A stretch of 64,000 bases of DNA. Origin: Lignipirellula cremea (GTDB taxonomy: Bacteria; Planctomycetota; Planctomycetia; Pirellulales; Pirellulaceae). The notes beneath the pieces were generated by a model. It made no database searches and was not told the DNA's origin. It saw nothing but the letters and a program-made list of their open reading frames with translations. Shown piece after piece: positions 46,122 to 56,031 of this stretch; positions within the stretch are counted from its first letter, which is position 1; each line of letters begins with the position of its first letter. The position numbers were made by a program, and so were the translations under genes. The stretch lies in NCBI RefSeq assembly GCF_007751035.1, contig NZ_CP036433.1, positions 6,305,001-6,369,000 of the forward strand. Reading direction: 5' to 3'.

Positions 46122-47135
46122 CTAGCGGCTGCGCCAGATCTGGTCGCGGGGAATGGCCAGCTCGCCAAGGCGGGAAGAAATCTCGCCATAGAAACGCTGG
46201 GCGTCGACCGGATATCCGGCCGTCGGTTTAAGTTGCGGCAACTGCTGCTGCCAGAAGGCGTTAAACGCCAGCATGGCGACCTCTCGCAGGTACTTGCACG
46301 CCATCGAAGCCAGAGCCGAGGGCAAGAAACTCTCGCCGCCAGCGGCAAACCGCGCCGTAATCCGGCGTTCCGGCGGGCCCAGTTGATACACGCTCGCCGA
46401 CCGACTCTCCCGCAGCACCTGCACCCAGTCCGCTGCAAAAGCGTCCTGCAGCAAGGCTGCATACCGGTTTCGGCCGCCGTGCTTGTCGCAATACAGACCA
46501 ATCGCCGTGTTTTCCAAAGGCGCCATCAACGAGCGGGCCAGCTCCAGCGTGGCCGTCGAAAGCAGCGTCGCCTTGTTCCCCAGCGCAGAGACCGCCGTAT
46601 TGAACGCCGCGGGAAAGATCGCCCTGGCGCGGAAATCCACCAGTTCTACCCCCGTTCGCTCCGCCAATTCGGACCAGACCCGGGCCATATCGACCGTTTC
46701 CGCCAGAGGCAGATCGACCGGCACCGCCAGGCGAAACTCCTCATGCCAGGGGGCCGCCATTTCGTCGGGAGTACAGGCGCTAAACGCGGACCAGAGCGAA
46801 TCCCAGTCAGCAGCCGGTCTGCCCAGCGCATGCAGGGCCGGCAAGACGCCCTGTTCCAGCCAGCGCAGCCCCGAGCCCCGTTTATATAAGGCTTTGGAGT
46901 CGGCGACGACAATTCGCCCAGGTCCCGCGGCGGGTGAGCGGCGAATAAACCCAGCCAGGCGTTCATCCAGCTGATGATCCAGCTGGGCAATATCGGCAGA
47001 AGAGTTGCCTGGCAAGTCGTCGGAGGCGTCGCCCAGGAGCAGATCGTCGGGCACGCGCCATAAGGTAGCGGCGATCACCAGCGGACCCAGGTTGGGGCCG
47101 TAGCCCGCTTCATCGGTCCCCAGCAGATAAGCCAA
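46122..47135 (-). CDS. divergent RNase HII-like protein
   Basis: 337 residues, start TTG at 47133-47135. The N-terminus GTDEAGYGPNLGPLVIAA matches the RNase HII active-site motif with its two acidic residues. IVVADSKALYKRG corresponds to the DSK motif, DKHGGRNRY to the third acidic region, and LASMACKYLREVAM to the C-terminal SxxAKxxR-like helix. Insertions make it longer than RnhB (about 200 residues). Related by fold. Whether it cleaves RNA:DNA hybrids is uncertain. Confidence 0.78.
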   Translation of the reverse strand: MAYLLGTDEAGYGPNLGPLVIAATLWRVPDDLLLGDASDDLPGNSSADIAQLDHQLDERLAGFIRRSPAAGPGRIVVADSKALYKRGSGLRWLEQGVLPALHALGRPAADWDSLWSAFSACTPDEMAAPWHEEFRLAVPVDLPLAETVDMARVWSELAERTGVELVDFRARAIFPAAFNTAVSALGNKATLLSTATLELARSLMAPLENTAIGLYCDKHGGRNRYAALLQDAFAADWVQVLRESRSASVYQLGPPERRITARFAAGGESFLPSALASMACKYLREVAMLAFNAFWQQQLPQLKPTAGYPVDAQRFYGEISSRLGELAIPRDQIWRSR

Positions 47136-47157
47136 AAATCGCCACTCTCAATCGCGG

Positions 47158-47523
47158 TTAACCGAACCAGCCTTTTTTCTCAAAGGCGGCAATTGCCTTG
47201 TCGACGTCGGGATGAATGTCGAGAATTTTGTTCAGCCGCATCAGCTTGAACACTTCCAGCACATTATCGCAAATGTCGCACAATTTCAGTTTGACGTTCG
47301 TTTCCTTGCACTTTTTGTTCAGCAAAATGATCTTGCCGATCATCGCCGACGACATAAAAGTAACGCCTTGGAAACAGACCAGCAACTTGCCGGAACTGGC
47401 TTTGGCCACCATATCCATCAGCTCTTTGCCGATTTGCTGGATACGGGCTTCGTCAAGGATTTTAGCTTCGTTGAAGTAGACGACGACAATGTCGCCGTTC
47501 TCTTCGGATCGCAATGAAGACAC
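47158..47523 (-). CDS. STAS-domain protein (anti-anti-sigma type)
   Basis: 121 residues, start GTG at 47521-47523. The single STAS domain has VVVYFNEAKILDEARI, the strand LLVCFQGVTFMSSAMIGKI with the Ser-Ser site that is phosphorylated in SpoIIAA-like proteins, and helix CDNVLEVFKLMRLNKILDI. Probably a switch in a partner-switching system; no anti-sigma kinase gene lies next to it. It lies 22 bp before the RNase HII-like gene on the same strand. Confidence 0.87.
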   Translation of the reverse strand: MSSLRSEENGDIVVVYFNEAKILDEARIQQIGKELMDMVAKASSGKLLVCFQGVTFMSSAMIGKIILLNKKCKETNVKLKLCDICDNVLEVFKLMRLNKILDIHPDVDKAIAAFEKKGWFG

Positions 47524-47693
47524 TGCTCATTCCTTTGCGAGAAAATTCCGACCGGGCAAAGTGATCAAATTATAACAAGTCAGCGGGGCGTTGGAAGCCT
47601 CCCGCCGGCGGGGCAAAAAGGGCCGTGCGTCCCGTTTTCAAGGCGAACCCGCAGCGACGCAACTCCCGTCGCCCAGCCGTTATACCAGCAAAA

Positions 47694-48992
47694 CTAACGG
47701 GAAACTTCAGCCGAGTAATCTTTCCCGGCTCGAGCAGCCAGAATCACCAGCACCAGGCCGACCGCCATCAAACCTGTGGCCGTATAATACGGTAATCGGA
47801 TCCCGCTCATCAGCAGGGGGATCCCCATACCAGAACCAAAAATCCGGGCCAGCGAGCTTACGCTCTGTCCCACGCCCAGAATGGCGCCTTGCTGTTCGGG
47901 GTCGCTGCGGCGGGATAACAGCGAATTCAGCATGGGCTGCATGAAGGAAAAGCCGGTCACCACCACTGCCAGTGCGACATAGAACACCTGCCAGGATTCC
48001 CAGTCAATCGCCAGGAGCAGCAGACCAAAACCGCAGACCTGGATCAGGGCGCCCGACGCCGCCAGCACCCCTTCGTTCATCCGCCCCGCCAAACGCCGGA
48101 CCAGACCGCCCTGCACCAGGGCCAGGGTGAAACCAATGTAAGCGTACGTCAAACAGATCGTCCGCCACTCAAACTTAAACGGGCTCTCTGGCGCTTTGTC
48201 GTACCCTTTCATCAGCAGTGACAGCGTCGTTTCAAAGTTGGCGAAAGAGAACACGCAGACAAACAGCGCGAGCAGAATCAAAGCAATTGACGGCGTGCTC
48301 ATCGCCATGCGGAACGCCTGCCAGTCGAAGATCTTTTTCCCCGCCTTTTCACTGTCAGGCTGCAGCGACTCCGGCAACATCAGGTACGCCAGCACCAGCC
48401 CAACCAGCGACAAACCGGCCGCGACAAAACCAGGTTCCGGTCCCGGATTCCCCTCCCCACTGGGCACCGCCAGAAAACCCAGCAGCGGGCCAAAGGTAAA
48501 ACCTAAACCAAACGCCATGCCAATCAGGGCCATCCCCTTCGGCCGCGTTTCCAGCGTGGTGGTATCGGCAATATATGCTTGGGCCGTCGAGATCGTCGCC
48601 CCTGCAATGCCGGCCCCAATCCGGGAGACAAACAGCAGGATCAGCCCCAACTGCACGCGCGAGGGATCATCGGCCACCATCGCCGCCACGCCAAACAGGG
48701 CATAGAACACAACCGAACCCGCCAGCCCCACCATCAGCACGGGACGTCGACCAATCCGATCCGACAATCGCCCCCATAATGGGGCAAAGAAGAATTGCAT
48801 GATCGAAAAGCTCGCCATCAGCAAACCGATCATGATCCCCGAGTCATCGGTCGAGAACTGTGTGGCGTACAGCGGCAGCAGCGGCAATACCAGGCCAAAA
48901 CCCAGCAGGTCGATAAACACGGTCACAAAAATCACCAGCAGCGAACCCTTGCGGGTCGAGGCGCCGGCGGACGAAGAACTCGAAGTGGTCAT
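47694..48992 (-). CDS. major facilitator superfamily transporter
   Basis: 432 residues with about 12 membrane helices. A Ser-rich N-terminus precedes VIFVTVFIDLLGFGLVLPLLPLYA. The loop 2-3 motif is PLWGRLSDRIGRRPVLMVG, characteristic of the drug:H+ antiporter-1/TetA-like group. A long central loop and a second half with a related motif (GGLVRRLAGRMNE) follow. Substrate unknown. Confidence 0.88.
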   Translation of the reverse strand: MTTSSSSSAGASTRKGSLLVIFVTVFIDLLGFGLVLPLLPLYATQFSTDDSGIMIGLLMASFSIMQFFFAPLWGRLSDRIGRRPVLMVGLAGSVVFYALFGVAAMVADDPSRVQLGLILLFVSRIGAGIAGATISTAQAYIADTTTLETRPKGMALIGMAFGLGFTFGPLLGFLAVPSGEGNPGPEPGFVAAGLSLVGLVLAYLMLPESLQPDSEKAGKKIFDWQAFRMAMSTPSIALILLALFVCVFSFANFETTLSLLMKGYDKAPESPFKFEWRTICLTYAYIGFTLALVQGGLVRRLAGRMNEGVLAASGALIQVCGFGLLLLAIDWESWQVFYVALAVVVTGFSFMQPMLNSLLSRRSDPEQQGAILGVGQSVSSLARIFGSGMGIPLLMSGIRLPYYTATGLMAVGLVLVILAARAGKDYSAEVSR

Positions 48993-49207
48993 CGCAGACT
49001 TTATATCCAGGGAAAGGCGGGACAGATCCAGGCAGGACGGGACGAGAGATTGCAGCTGCCGGCAGCTTGCATCACGAAAGGCGAGGCACGGCGATTTTTC
49101 CCAGGATCGCCCGGCTGCCTATTATTCTTCGCAAACCGCGCAGCGCCCATAGGACAGACGTCGACCAAATTCCCGTACGCCCCCGCCCACTCCTGCGGGA
49201 CGAACCG

Positions 49208-52200
49208 CTAATTCCGCGGACCAAACAGTTGCTGCAGGCCGCGATTGACGCCTTCTTCCAGCAGCTGGTTGGTCGTCCCCTGCAGCATCTGCTTGCCCAG
49301 ATTGGTCAGCGAGCGGCTGTCCAGGGACGGCTGTTTCAGCGTACCCTGCACCGGCAGCTCAATCGACTTGCCGCGCAGGCTTTGCGCCAAAGGCGAATTG
49401 CCCAGCCAGTTGTCCGCCACCGGAATCTGCGCGACCAGCGACAGGGTCTGGTCGAACCCGACGGATCCCTTGGTGCGAATCTGCACGTCGTCGAACTGCA
49501 TCACCAGGTTCTCATGATAGACGCGTCCCTGGGCCAACTGGAAGTTGATCGTCTGCTCCGCCAGCGTCAACTGCCGGGACGACGTCCCCGTCGACCGGCC
49601 AGGAAACGTTTGCTGTTTGGCGACCGCAATCAGTTGATTCGCCGATCCCATCAGCTGCTGCGCCAGCGGCCCCGGCCCCACCTGGGCCGAGTGCACCAGC
49701 AACTGCCCCTGACAGGAGCCCGCCACCAGATTCGCCACAGGCAACGCTGCTCCCTGCAGGTTGACCGAGAACCGCCCCTCGGCCACGGTCGAATCGGCCA
49801 GCAACGGAGCCACATATTTCAACCAGTGCCGGCACATGGCCGGCGACAGCCGCACCTTTTCCAGCAGCGCTGTCTGCCCCAGCACCAGCATCGTCGGCGA
49901 CGCGTTCAGCTGGATCTGCGGAGCCGCCCGCAGGCGTCCTTCGCTCACCGCCACATCCAGCGGAGCGACGTACACCGTCCCTTTTTCCAGTCGGGCCGTG
50001 AGCTCGCCCGGGCCAAAGATCATCCCTTCGATCGCGGCCGAGGTCCATCCCAGGCCGAACGTCGCCTGCAGATCGTCATGCACCAGCTGGCCCAGCGCGT
50101 TCTCTCCCGGCGCGCCAGATCCCGGCGTGCTGGCCTCCGGCAGCAGCGGCCCGCGCAGACTGAAGTCGCGGACCCCTTCGCCCTGCAGATCAAAATCCAG
50201 TCCCATCAACGGCTTGAGTTTGGTCGCGACCCGGGCCAGGTCATAGTTGATTTTTCCCGCCAGCTCCGCCTGCGGACTGGCCGTCAACTGCGTGACGCGT
50301 CCCGCCGCCGCCAGGCTCAACAATTCGGCAGCCAGGTCGCAACGTACAATCTGCAGGCTGTCGCCCTCATGATGGTACTGGGCCTGGCACGAAGCATTCA
50401 CCTGCGGCTCTTGCCAGACGGTCATCCAGCCCGCGGCCGCGCTCACCGGCGTAACCACGCCCGGAGCCGGAACAGTGCGGCTCATCAGCACGACCTGTTC
50501 CAAATGGTTCCGGCAGTCGGCCGTCGTGATGCCGTCCCGCTGGCTCAGCTGCACCTCTCCCGTCGCACTGCCGTACGCACGATAGGTCGGCGCCGCAGCG
50601 CCAGCCAGGAACCAGTTCGATACCCGGGCAATGTCCGCCCGATACGCAACCTTCCCCGCCAGACCCGGCAAGCCGGGGGCCGATTCCACCTGGATGTCGC
50701 TGGCGCCCAGCGACAGGGCCGAACTGGCCAGTGTCGCTTTCAGCAGCGACAAGCTGCCGCTTCTCGTGTCCCAGGAACCCTGGCCGGTCGCTTCCACCCG
50801 GGGTTCATCGATCGTCATCCCGCCGCCAGCCAGGTGCAGCCCGTCGACCGTCAGTGTCCCCTTGGCAAAATCCCCGCGGGACAGCGTCAGCCGTGCTTCC
50901 GTCGAGCCATTGACATTGCCGCGCACATCCCAGCCGGCCAGATCCACAAACGATTGCGCCCGATCGGCCCAGCGGGAAAGCTCGCCGCCCAGCTCGCACC
51001 GCACCAGAGCGCTCGAATCGGCCTGAGGCGAGGCAATCGGCTCCAGCAGCGTGACCACCAGCGCGTCGCTGGCTGACTGGATGCGCAGCGCGGCCGTGTC
51101 AACACGTGTCACTGCCGCCAGGGTCGCCTGGCCCGTCGCCGCCAGAGTGAGCGACAACTCATCCTCGTTCCAGGGACGTACGCCCGGGGCCGCCACCGCC
51201 AGACGCAGCGCCTTGCCGGCCGCGTTCACTGCGATGCGGCCGTCCGCTTCCCGCCGCCAGGAGGCGTCCATATCGACCGTTCCGCCCAGGTTCACGCCCG
51301 TCAGATCGATAAACTGCCGCAGTTCGTTCGCCAGCTGGTCCAGGCTGCAGTTCATGCGAATCTGCCCGCCGGCCAGCGTCCCTTCTCCGGTCGCCGTGAG
51401 AAAGCTCGAGGTGCAATCCAGCTTTTCAATCGTCGGCCCCTGTTCCGTCTGCCGGGCGATCGCCGTGAGATGAATCGGCTTGTCCCAGGTCACCGTCTGC
51501 CCCGCCTGCAGGGCCGTCAGCTGCGATGTATGCAGCGAGGCTTCCCAGCGACGCACCTGCTGCGCGTCGTCCTGGCTGGACAGCGTAAAGTCGACCTCGC
51601 CGGATGTCAGCTGCAGGTCGTTCCGCATCCGCAACAACTGCGGCGCGGCGGCCGCGACCTCGGCGATATTCAAGCGTCCCTTCAGCCCAAAGTTGTCCTG
51701 CTGCAACGCCCGCACCAGATCCTCGGTGGTGAACGCTCCCAGCCGTGTCGAGCCGGACGCCTCCACATGGCCCAGCGAAGAATCCAGCACCAGATTGCTT
51801 GCATCCAGCCGCCCCTGGCTCCACTGCAGGGCGCCGCGCAGATCCAGCGCCGCCGTTTGCACCGGCGTCGGTCCCCACCAGTCCGGGGCCGCGATGCGGA
51901 TCGCCTGGCCGTTCAACTGTTCAATATGCAGCGCCTGCTCGGCGCCGTTTTCCTCCCACTGATAACTAAGCTCGCTCGACAGCCGTCCCGCCGGAGCGAC
52001 CCGGTAGCCGACCCGCCGCAGCAGTCCCTCGGCCGCGGCCAGCGGCAGTTGATTCGTCTTCAGCTTCGCTTCCCCGGCGCCAAATCCCTCCGGATCCGGA
52101 TTCCAGGTGAGCGTGCAATCCAGATCGCCGGGCGGTTCCTCGCCGCGCTGGGCCGAACCGGCCAGACGGCCCTCAATCGTTTCCGCTTCCAGCGGCATAT

Positions 52201-52735
52201 CCAGGCCAGCCGTGACTTTTTCAAAACGCCAGGCGTCGTTCGTGGTCGTATCCAGCAACTCGATCACCCCGTCGGTCAGGGCGATCTGAAAGCCCGGCAG
52301 CGGGCTATCGCTGTCATCGCCTGCCAGCAGCGAAGCGAACGCATCTTCCAGATTGCTGCCGTCCGCCCGTAACTGGCAATGGAGGTGCGGCTTTTCAATC
52401 GTCAGCACGCCCAGGTTCTGGCGATTGCCGATCAGCTGCCACAGGCTGCGGTCGCACGCGACGCGTTCGGCTTCCAGCAGTGGATTGCCCTCTTTGTCGA
52501 CGAACTTGACGCCGCGGAATTCCGCCGACGTCACCCAGCCGAGCGACGCGGAATCCATCGACGCCTTCCCCTCGAAACCGGGGATGGCCCAGCCCACCAA
52601 CTGCTCTCGCAGGGACGTTTTGGCGACGATCGTGGGCGCCCAGCCGATCGCCAGGATCGCTAACAGGAGCACGCCGCCCGCGAGTCGGTTACCTCGACCG
52701 GCGAGCGTCGCTTTGCTACGTTTTTTCTTCGCCAT
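49208..52735 (-). CDS. very large AsmA/TamB-like membrane-anchored protein
   Basis: 1175 residues from the ATG at 52733-52735. A basic N-terminus (MAKKKRSKATLAGRGNR) and one membrane helix (LAGGVLLLAILAIGWA) precede a long beta-rich outer part made of repeated strands, such as LDCTLTWNPD, KAKLKTNQLPL-like and ELAGKINYDLA, plus WVTSAEFRGVKFVDKEGNPLLEAERV near the start. The C-terminal part (about 950-1100) has AsmA-like beta segments and an amphipathic end (LLEEGVNRGLQQLFG). The layout suggests a bridge-like lipid-transport protein. The family is inferred from architecture only. Confidence 0.68.
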   Translation of the reverse strand: MAKKKRSKATLAGRGNRLAGGVLLLAILAIGWAPTIVAKTSLREQLVGWAIPGFEGKASMDSASLGWVTSAEFRGVKFVDKEGNPLLEAERVACDRSLWQLIGNRQNLGVLTIEKPHLHCQLRADGSNLEDAFASLLAGDDSDSPLPGFQIALTDGVIELLDTTTNDAWRFEKVTAGLDMPLEAETIEGRLAGSAQRGEEPPGDLDCTLTWNPDPEGFGAGEAKLKTNQLPLAAAEGLLRRVGYRVAPAGRLSSELSYQWEENGAEQALHIEQLNGQAIRIAAPDWWGPTPVQTAALDLRGALQWSQGRLDASNLVLDSSLGHVEASGSTRLGAFTTEDLVRALQQDNFGLKGRLNIAEVAAAAPQLLRMRNDLQLTSGEVDFTLSSQDDAQQVRRWEASLHTSQLTALQAGQTVTWDKPIHLTAIARQTEQGPTIEKLDCTSSFLTATGEGTLAGGQIRMNCSLDQLANELRQFIDLTGVNLGGTVDMDASWRREADGRIAVNAAGKALRLAVAAPGVRPWNEDELSLTLAATGQATLAAVTRVDTAALRIQSASDALVVTLLEPIASPQADSSALVRCELGGELSRWADRAQSFVDLAGWDVRGNVNGSTEARLTLSRGDFAKGTLTVDGLHLAGGGMTIDEPRVEATGQGSWDTRSGSLSLLKATLASSALSLGASDIQVESAPGLPGLAGKVAYRADIARVSNWFLAGAAAPTYRAYGSATGEVQLSQRDGITTADCRNHLEQVVLMSRTVPAPGVVTPVSAAAGWMTVWQEPQVNASCQAQYHHEGDSLQIVRCDLAAELLSLAAAGRVTQLTASPQAELAGKINYDLARVATKLKPLMGLDFDLQGEGVRDFSLRGPLLPEASTPGSGAPGENALGQLVHDDLQATFGLGWTSAAIEGMIFGPGELTARLEKGTVYVAPLDVAVSEGRLRAAPQIQLNASPTMLVLGQTALLEKVRLSPAMCRHWLKYVAPLLADSTVAEGRFSVNLQGAALPVANLVAGSCQGQLLVHSAQVGPGPLAQQLMGSANQLIAVAKQQTFPGRSTGTSSRQLTLAEQTINFQLAQGRVYHENLVMQFDDVQIRTKGSVGFDQTLSLVAQIPVADNWLGNSPLAQSLRGKSIELPVQGTLKQPSLDSRSLTNLGKQMLQGTTNQLLEEGVNRGLQQLFGPRN

Positions 52736-53262
<527 letters not shown>

Positions 53263-53439
53263 CGATTCTCCAAGGCGACGCCATCTGCCGCGCCGCAAGC
53301 CTGCGGATTTCCCAGCTAACGCCTGCCCTTTTTGGTCTTTCCGCCGAGGAATGCTGCGATAAGCACTGTTCCCCCGGCAAAGCGAAGACCGCCTTCTATC
53401 GCGGCAAGATTTGCATGGCCCGCCGCCACCCGCCCCGGT

Positions 53440-53463
53440 AAAGTCTGGGTGGCCCCGTTTGTT
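53440..53463 (+). repeat. fragment of the 76-bp repeat before the WD40 gene
   Basis: AAAGTCTGGGTGGCCCCGTT matches the end of the 76-bp repeat (AAAGTTTGGGTGGCCCCTTT) with few changes. Like that repeat, it stands just upstream of a lower-GC cargo gene. Confidence 0.5.
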
Positions 53464-53492
53464 AAACTTTTATCGTTGCGAGTGATTCTAAA

Positions 53493-54497
53493 ATGAAAAA
53501 CTTACTTGACTCGTTCACCAGTGTTCTGCTTACTTTGGCAGTTATGACTTGTAACTGTACATCTCTTGTGCTTGGAGACGAAGGCTCCCCGATTGTGTGC
53601 AATGATGAAGGTCTAGTATTTTCGGTTTCGGTGTCACCGAACGGACAGCATGTGGTTACAGGCGATAGTACGGGGAGAATTAGCTTTCGCAGTCTTGATT
53701 CGGCTGCGGTTCAGTGTTCGCACAATCTGCACCACGGACGGGTCAACTCAATTGCGTTCTCTCCTGATGGAGATTTTCTCGCTACCACCGGGGAAGACGG
53801 CAAGGTTGTCATATTTGATGTCGTTGAAAAAGAAATTCGCACGATAATTAATGCTGACAAGAGTCAAGGATTTGCCCGCTTTTCCCCAGATGGAAAATCG
53901 GTCGCTACAGCGACGGACCTTTACTTTACCTATGGAGACATAAAGCTCTGGAATGTCTCAACGGGAGAGCTAATTCATCGCTTCGAGAGACGGACGGTCG
54001 CTCACGACGCCATTTTTGTAGATGACGGGAAAAAACTGCTAGCAACTTTCAGCGACTCACTTGAGTATTTTGACGCTTCTACCGGGAAACGAATCAGACG
54101 AGTCAAGGTCATTTCGCCACATCCGGCCAGCTATTTTCCCGAAGAGATTTTTGGGCTGAGGCTGTCACCGGATGGTAAGAAGCTTGCAGTTTTGTTGCTG
54201 GAGAGCGCAGCGATTGTTGATTTTTCGGATCTCTCGGTAAAGTGTCACCTCCAGGGACATAAGGATCACCTTACAGGCGCATGCTTTACGCCGGATTCTA
54301 TTTACCTTGTAACGGGGGCATTGGACGGTGCGGTAAAGCTTTGGCACACTGGCAAAGGTCGTTGCGTATCGTCTGTACGCCTTCACAAAAAGGGGATAAT
54401 TGCTATGTGCCTTAGTCCGGATGGCAAACACCTAATAACCTCGGATGAGTCCGCCAAGGTGTTTTTTAGCCGAACCGATATCATATTTGACATGTAA
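53493..54497 (+). CDS. exported WD40-repeat protein (seven blades)
   Basis: 334 residues. Signal peptide MKNLLDSFTSVLLTLAVM ending near Cys residues. Seven successive WD40-like units follow, each with an SPDG or similar turn: SVSPNGQHVVTG, AFSPDGDFLATTG, RFSPDGKSVATA, FVDDGKKLLAT, RLSPDGKKLAVL, CFTPDSIYLVTG, CLSPDGKHLITS. This gives a complete beta-propeller, a protein-binding scaffold. GC content is clearly lower than its neighbours, and it is the first cargo gene inside the tRNA-Leu island, so it was probably acquired by transfer. Confidence 0.85.
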   Translation: MKNLLDSFTSVLLTLAVMTCNCTSLVLGDEGSPIVCNDEGLVFSVSVSPNGQHVVTGDSTGRISFRSLDSAAVQCSHNLHHGRVNSIAFSPDGDFLATTGEDGKVVIFDVVEKEIRTIINADKSQGFARFSPDGKSVATATDLYFTYGDIKLWNVSTGELIHRFERRTVAHDAIFVDDGKKLLATFSDSLEYFDASTGKRIRRVKVISPHPASYFPEEIFGLRLSPDGKKLAVLLLESAAIVDFSDLSVKCHLQGHKDHLTGACFTPDSIYLVTGALDGAVKLWHTGKGRCVSSVRLHKKGIIAMCLSPDGKHLITSDESAKVFFSRTDIIFDM

Positions 54498-54657
54498 ATG
54501 AGAAAAGTCGAAGAGTTGGAACTGCGCCCGGTTCAGTCGGCCGCTTGCTTTCCGGCAGCTGCAGAGCATCCCTTTCAAGGTCACTGCGGCGACCCATATT
54601 ACTACGAAATTCGTAACAAAGAGTTCAATGGCGACTCGTTTCTCACGGAGGTTGGGA

Positions 54658-55851
54658 ATGTTTGGCAAGGAAGTGTTTGATCGGTTTGTTAAACTTTACC
54701 CGGAAGCGGCGATGGTGCGCATCCTCCTGGAGAACGCGTTGCCGTCGGAGGTCGTTGACCAGGTATTCGAGGACAATTGTGATCGCCAATATTCGAAACA
54801 GATCATGTTCTCGTCGATTGTCAGCATGCTTTGCCTGGTCGTTTGTCGCGTCAAGCCAAGTGTTCACGCTGCGTTTGTCGACAACAAGGATGCGTTTGGC
54901 GCCTCGCGGACAGCTCTGTATGACAAACTGAACAACACCGAGATCGACATCAGCGCCGCCCTGGTCGACAAAACCTATGAGCGGATGGCGCCGGTGGTGC
55001 GGCAGATGAAGGCTTGTCGTCCGCCGTTGATCGCAGGATATCAAACTCGCATTGTTGACGGCAATAATTTGGCTGCATCCGAGCATCGTCTGGAGGTGCT
55101 GCGGAAGATCGCCGCGGGGCCGCTGCCGGGCGTTGCGGTGGTCGTTTATGACCGGGAACTCGGACTGATCTCCCGCGTCTATCTGCGTGAGGACGCCTAT
55201 GTCCAGGAGCGAGCGATCGTGCTGGACACACTGGGCGACGTGCAAAAAGACGAGTTGTGGATCGCCGACAGGAACTTTTGCACGAGCGCCGTCATGCACC
55301 AGATCGACGTGTCCGGCGCAGCATTCATCATTCGCAAACATGCTCAAAATGTTCGCTTTCATGTTCTTGGCGATGAGCGCAAGATTGGGGAAACGTCAAC
55401 AGGCGTGGTGTACGAACAAGCGATCGGCATCGAAGATGATTTCGACAGCACCCTTGTCGGGCGTCGCATCCGCGTGGCGCTGCACGAACCGACCGCCAGC
55501 GGCGACACGGAAATCGTATTGTTTTCCAATCTTCCTTGTTCGGCGACGGCGCTGGATATTTCGGATGCCTATCGTAAACGCTGGGATATTGAAACCACCT
55601 TCAATCACATGGATCGCATGTTTTCAGGGGAGATCAAAGCGCTGGGCTCCCCGCGAGCGGCGTTGCTGGCGTTCAGTGTGGCGGCGATTGCATTCAATAC
55701 CATGAGCGTTGTGATGTCCGCGTTGCGCGTCGAACATGGAACGCAGAAAGTCGACGAAGAAGTATCGATCTTTCACATTGGCGTGAACGTGCAAAGCGAC
55801 TGGAGCGCTGCTGCGATGGTAGGCGACGCCGAGGACTGGGAGCAGCGTTGA
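54658..55851 (+). pseudogene. IS4-family transposase, 5' part (interrupted)
   Basis: Start at the ATG 54658 because GGAGG lies 6 nt before it; an upstream ATG at 54628 is in frame. The DDE residues are present: Asp in RIVDGNNLA, Asp in LWIADRNF, Glu in YRKRWDIETTF. The frame reads EDWEQR and then meets a stop created by the inner IS. The missing C-terminus of about 70 residues is at 57501-57708. Unlikely to be active as it stands, though the catalytic core is intact. Confidence 0.85.
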
Positions 55852-55982
55852 ATGGCACAGTCGTTTTTCTTTCCGGGAAATCGGCGCGCAATTTGATTGT
55901 CGGCGGTTGGCGATTTTTGATAAAATGCGAACTGCCGTGAGGTGGTTCTTGCTATGCGGCCTTCCCGGCGCCATAATTTTGG

Positions 55983-56029
55983 AAGCCCTTCCTGGCTCGT
56001 CGTCGCAAACGAATCCAGGGAGGGCTTTT
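55983..56029 (+). promoter_or_regulatory. hairpin that hides the transposase ribosome binding site
   Basis: AAGCCCTTCCTGG (55983-55995) pairs with CCAGGGAGGGCTT (56015-56027) with one G-U, followed by TT. The second arm contains the purine-rich GGGAGGG that lies 8 nt before the ATG at 56032. A transcript entering from outside would fold this hairpin. In IS10 and IS50 similar structures block expression from external promoters; the same role here is inferred. Confidence 0.65.
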
Positions 56030-56031
56030 CT

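Noticed and set aside
49067-51076. Long plus-strand open frame opposite the AsmA-like gene
   Set aside because: Antisense to a gene with coherent architecture; Arg/Gln/His-rich without motif.
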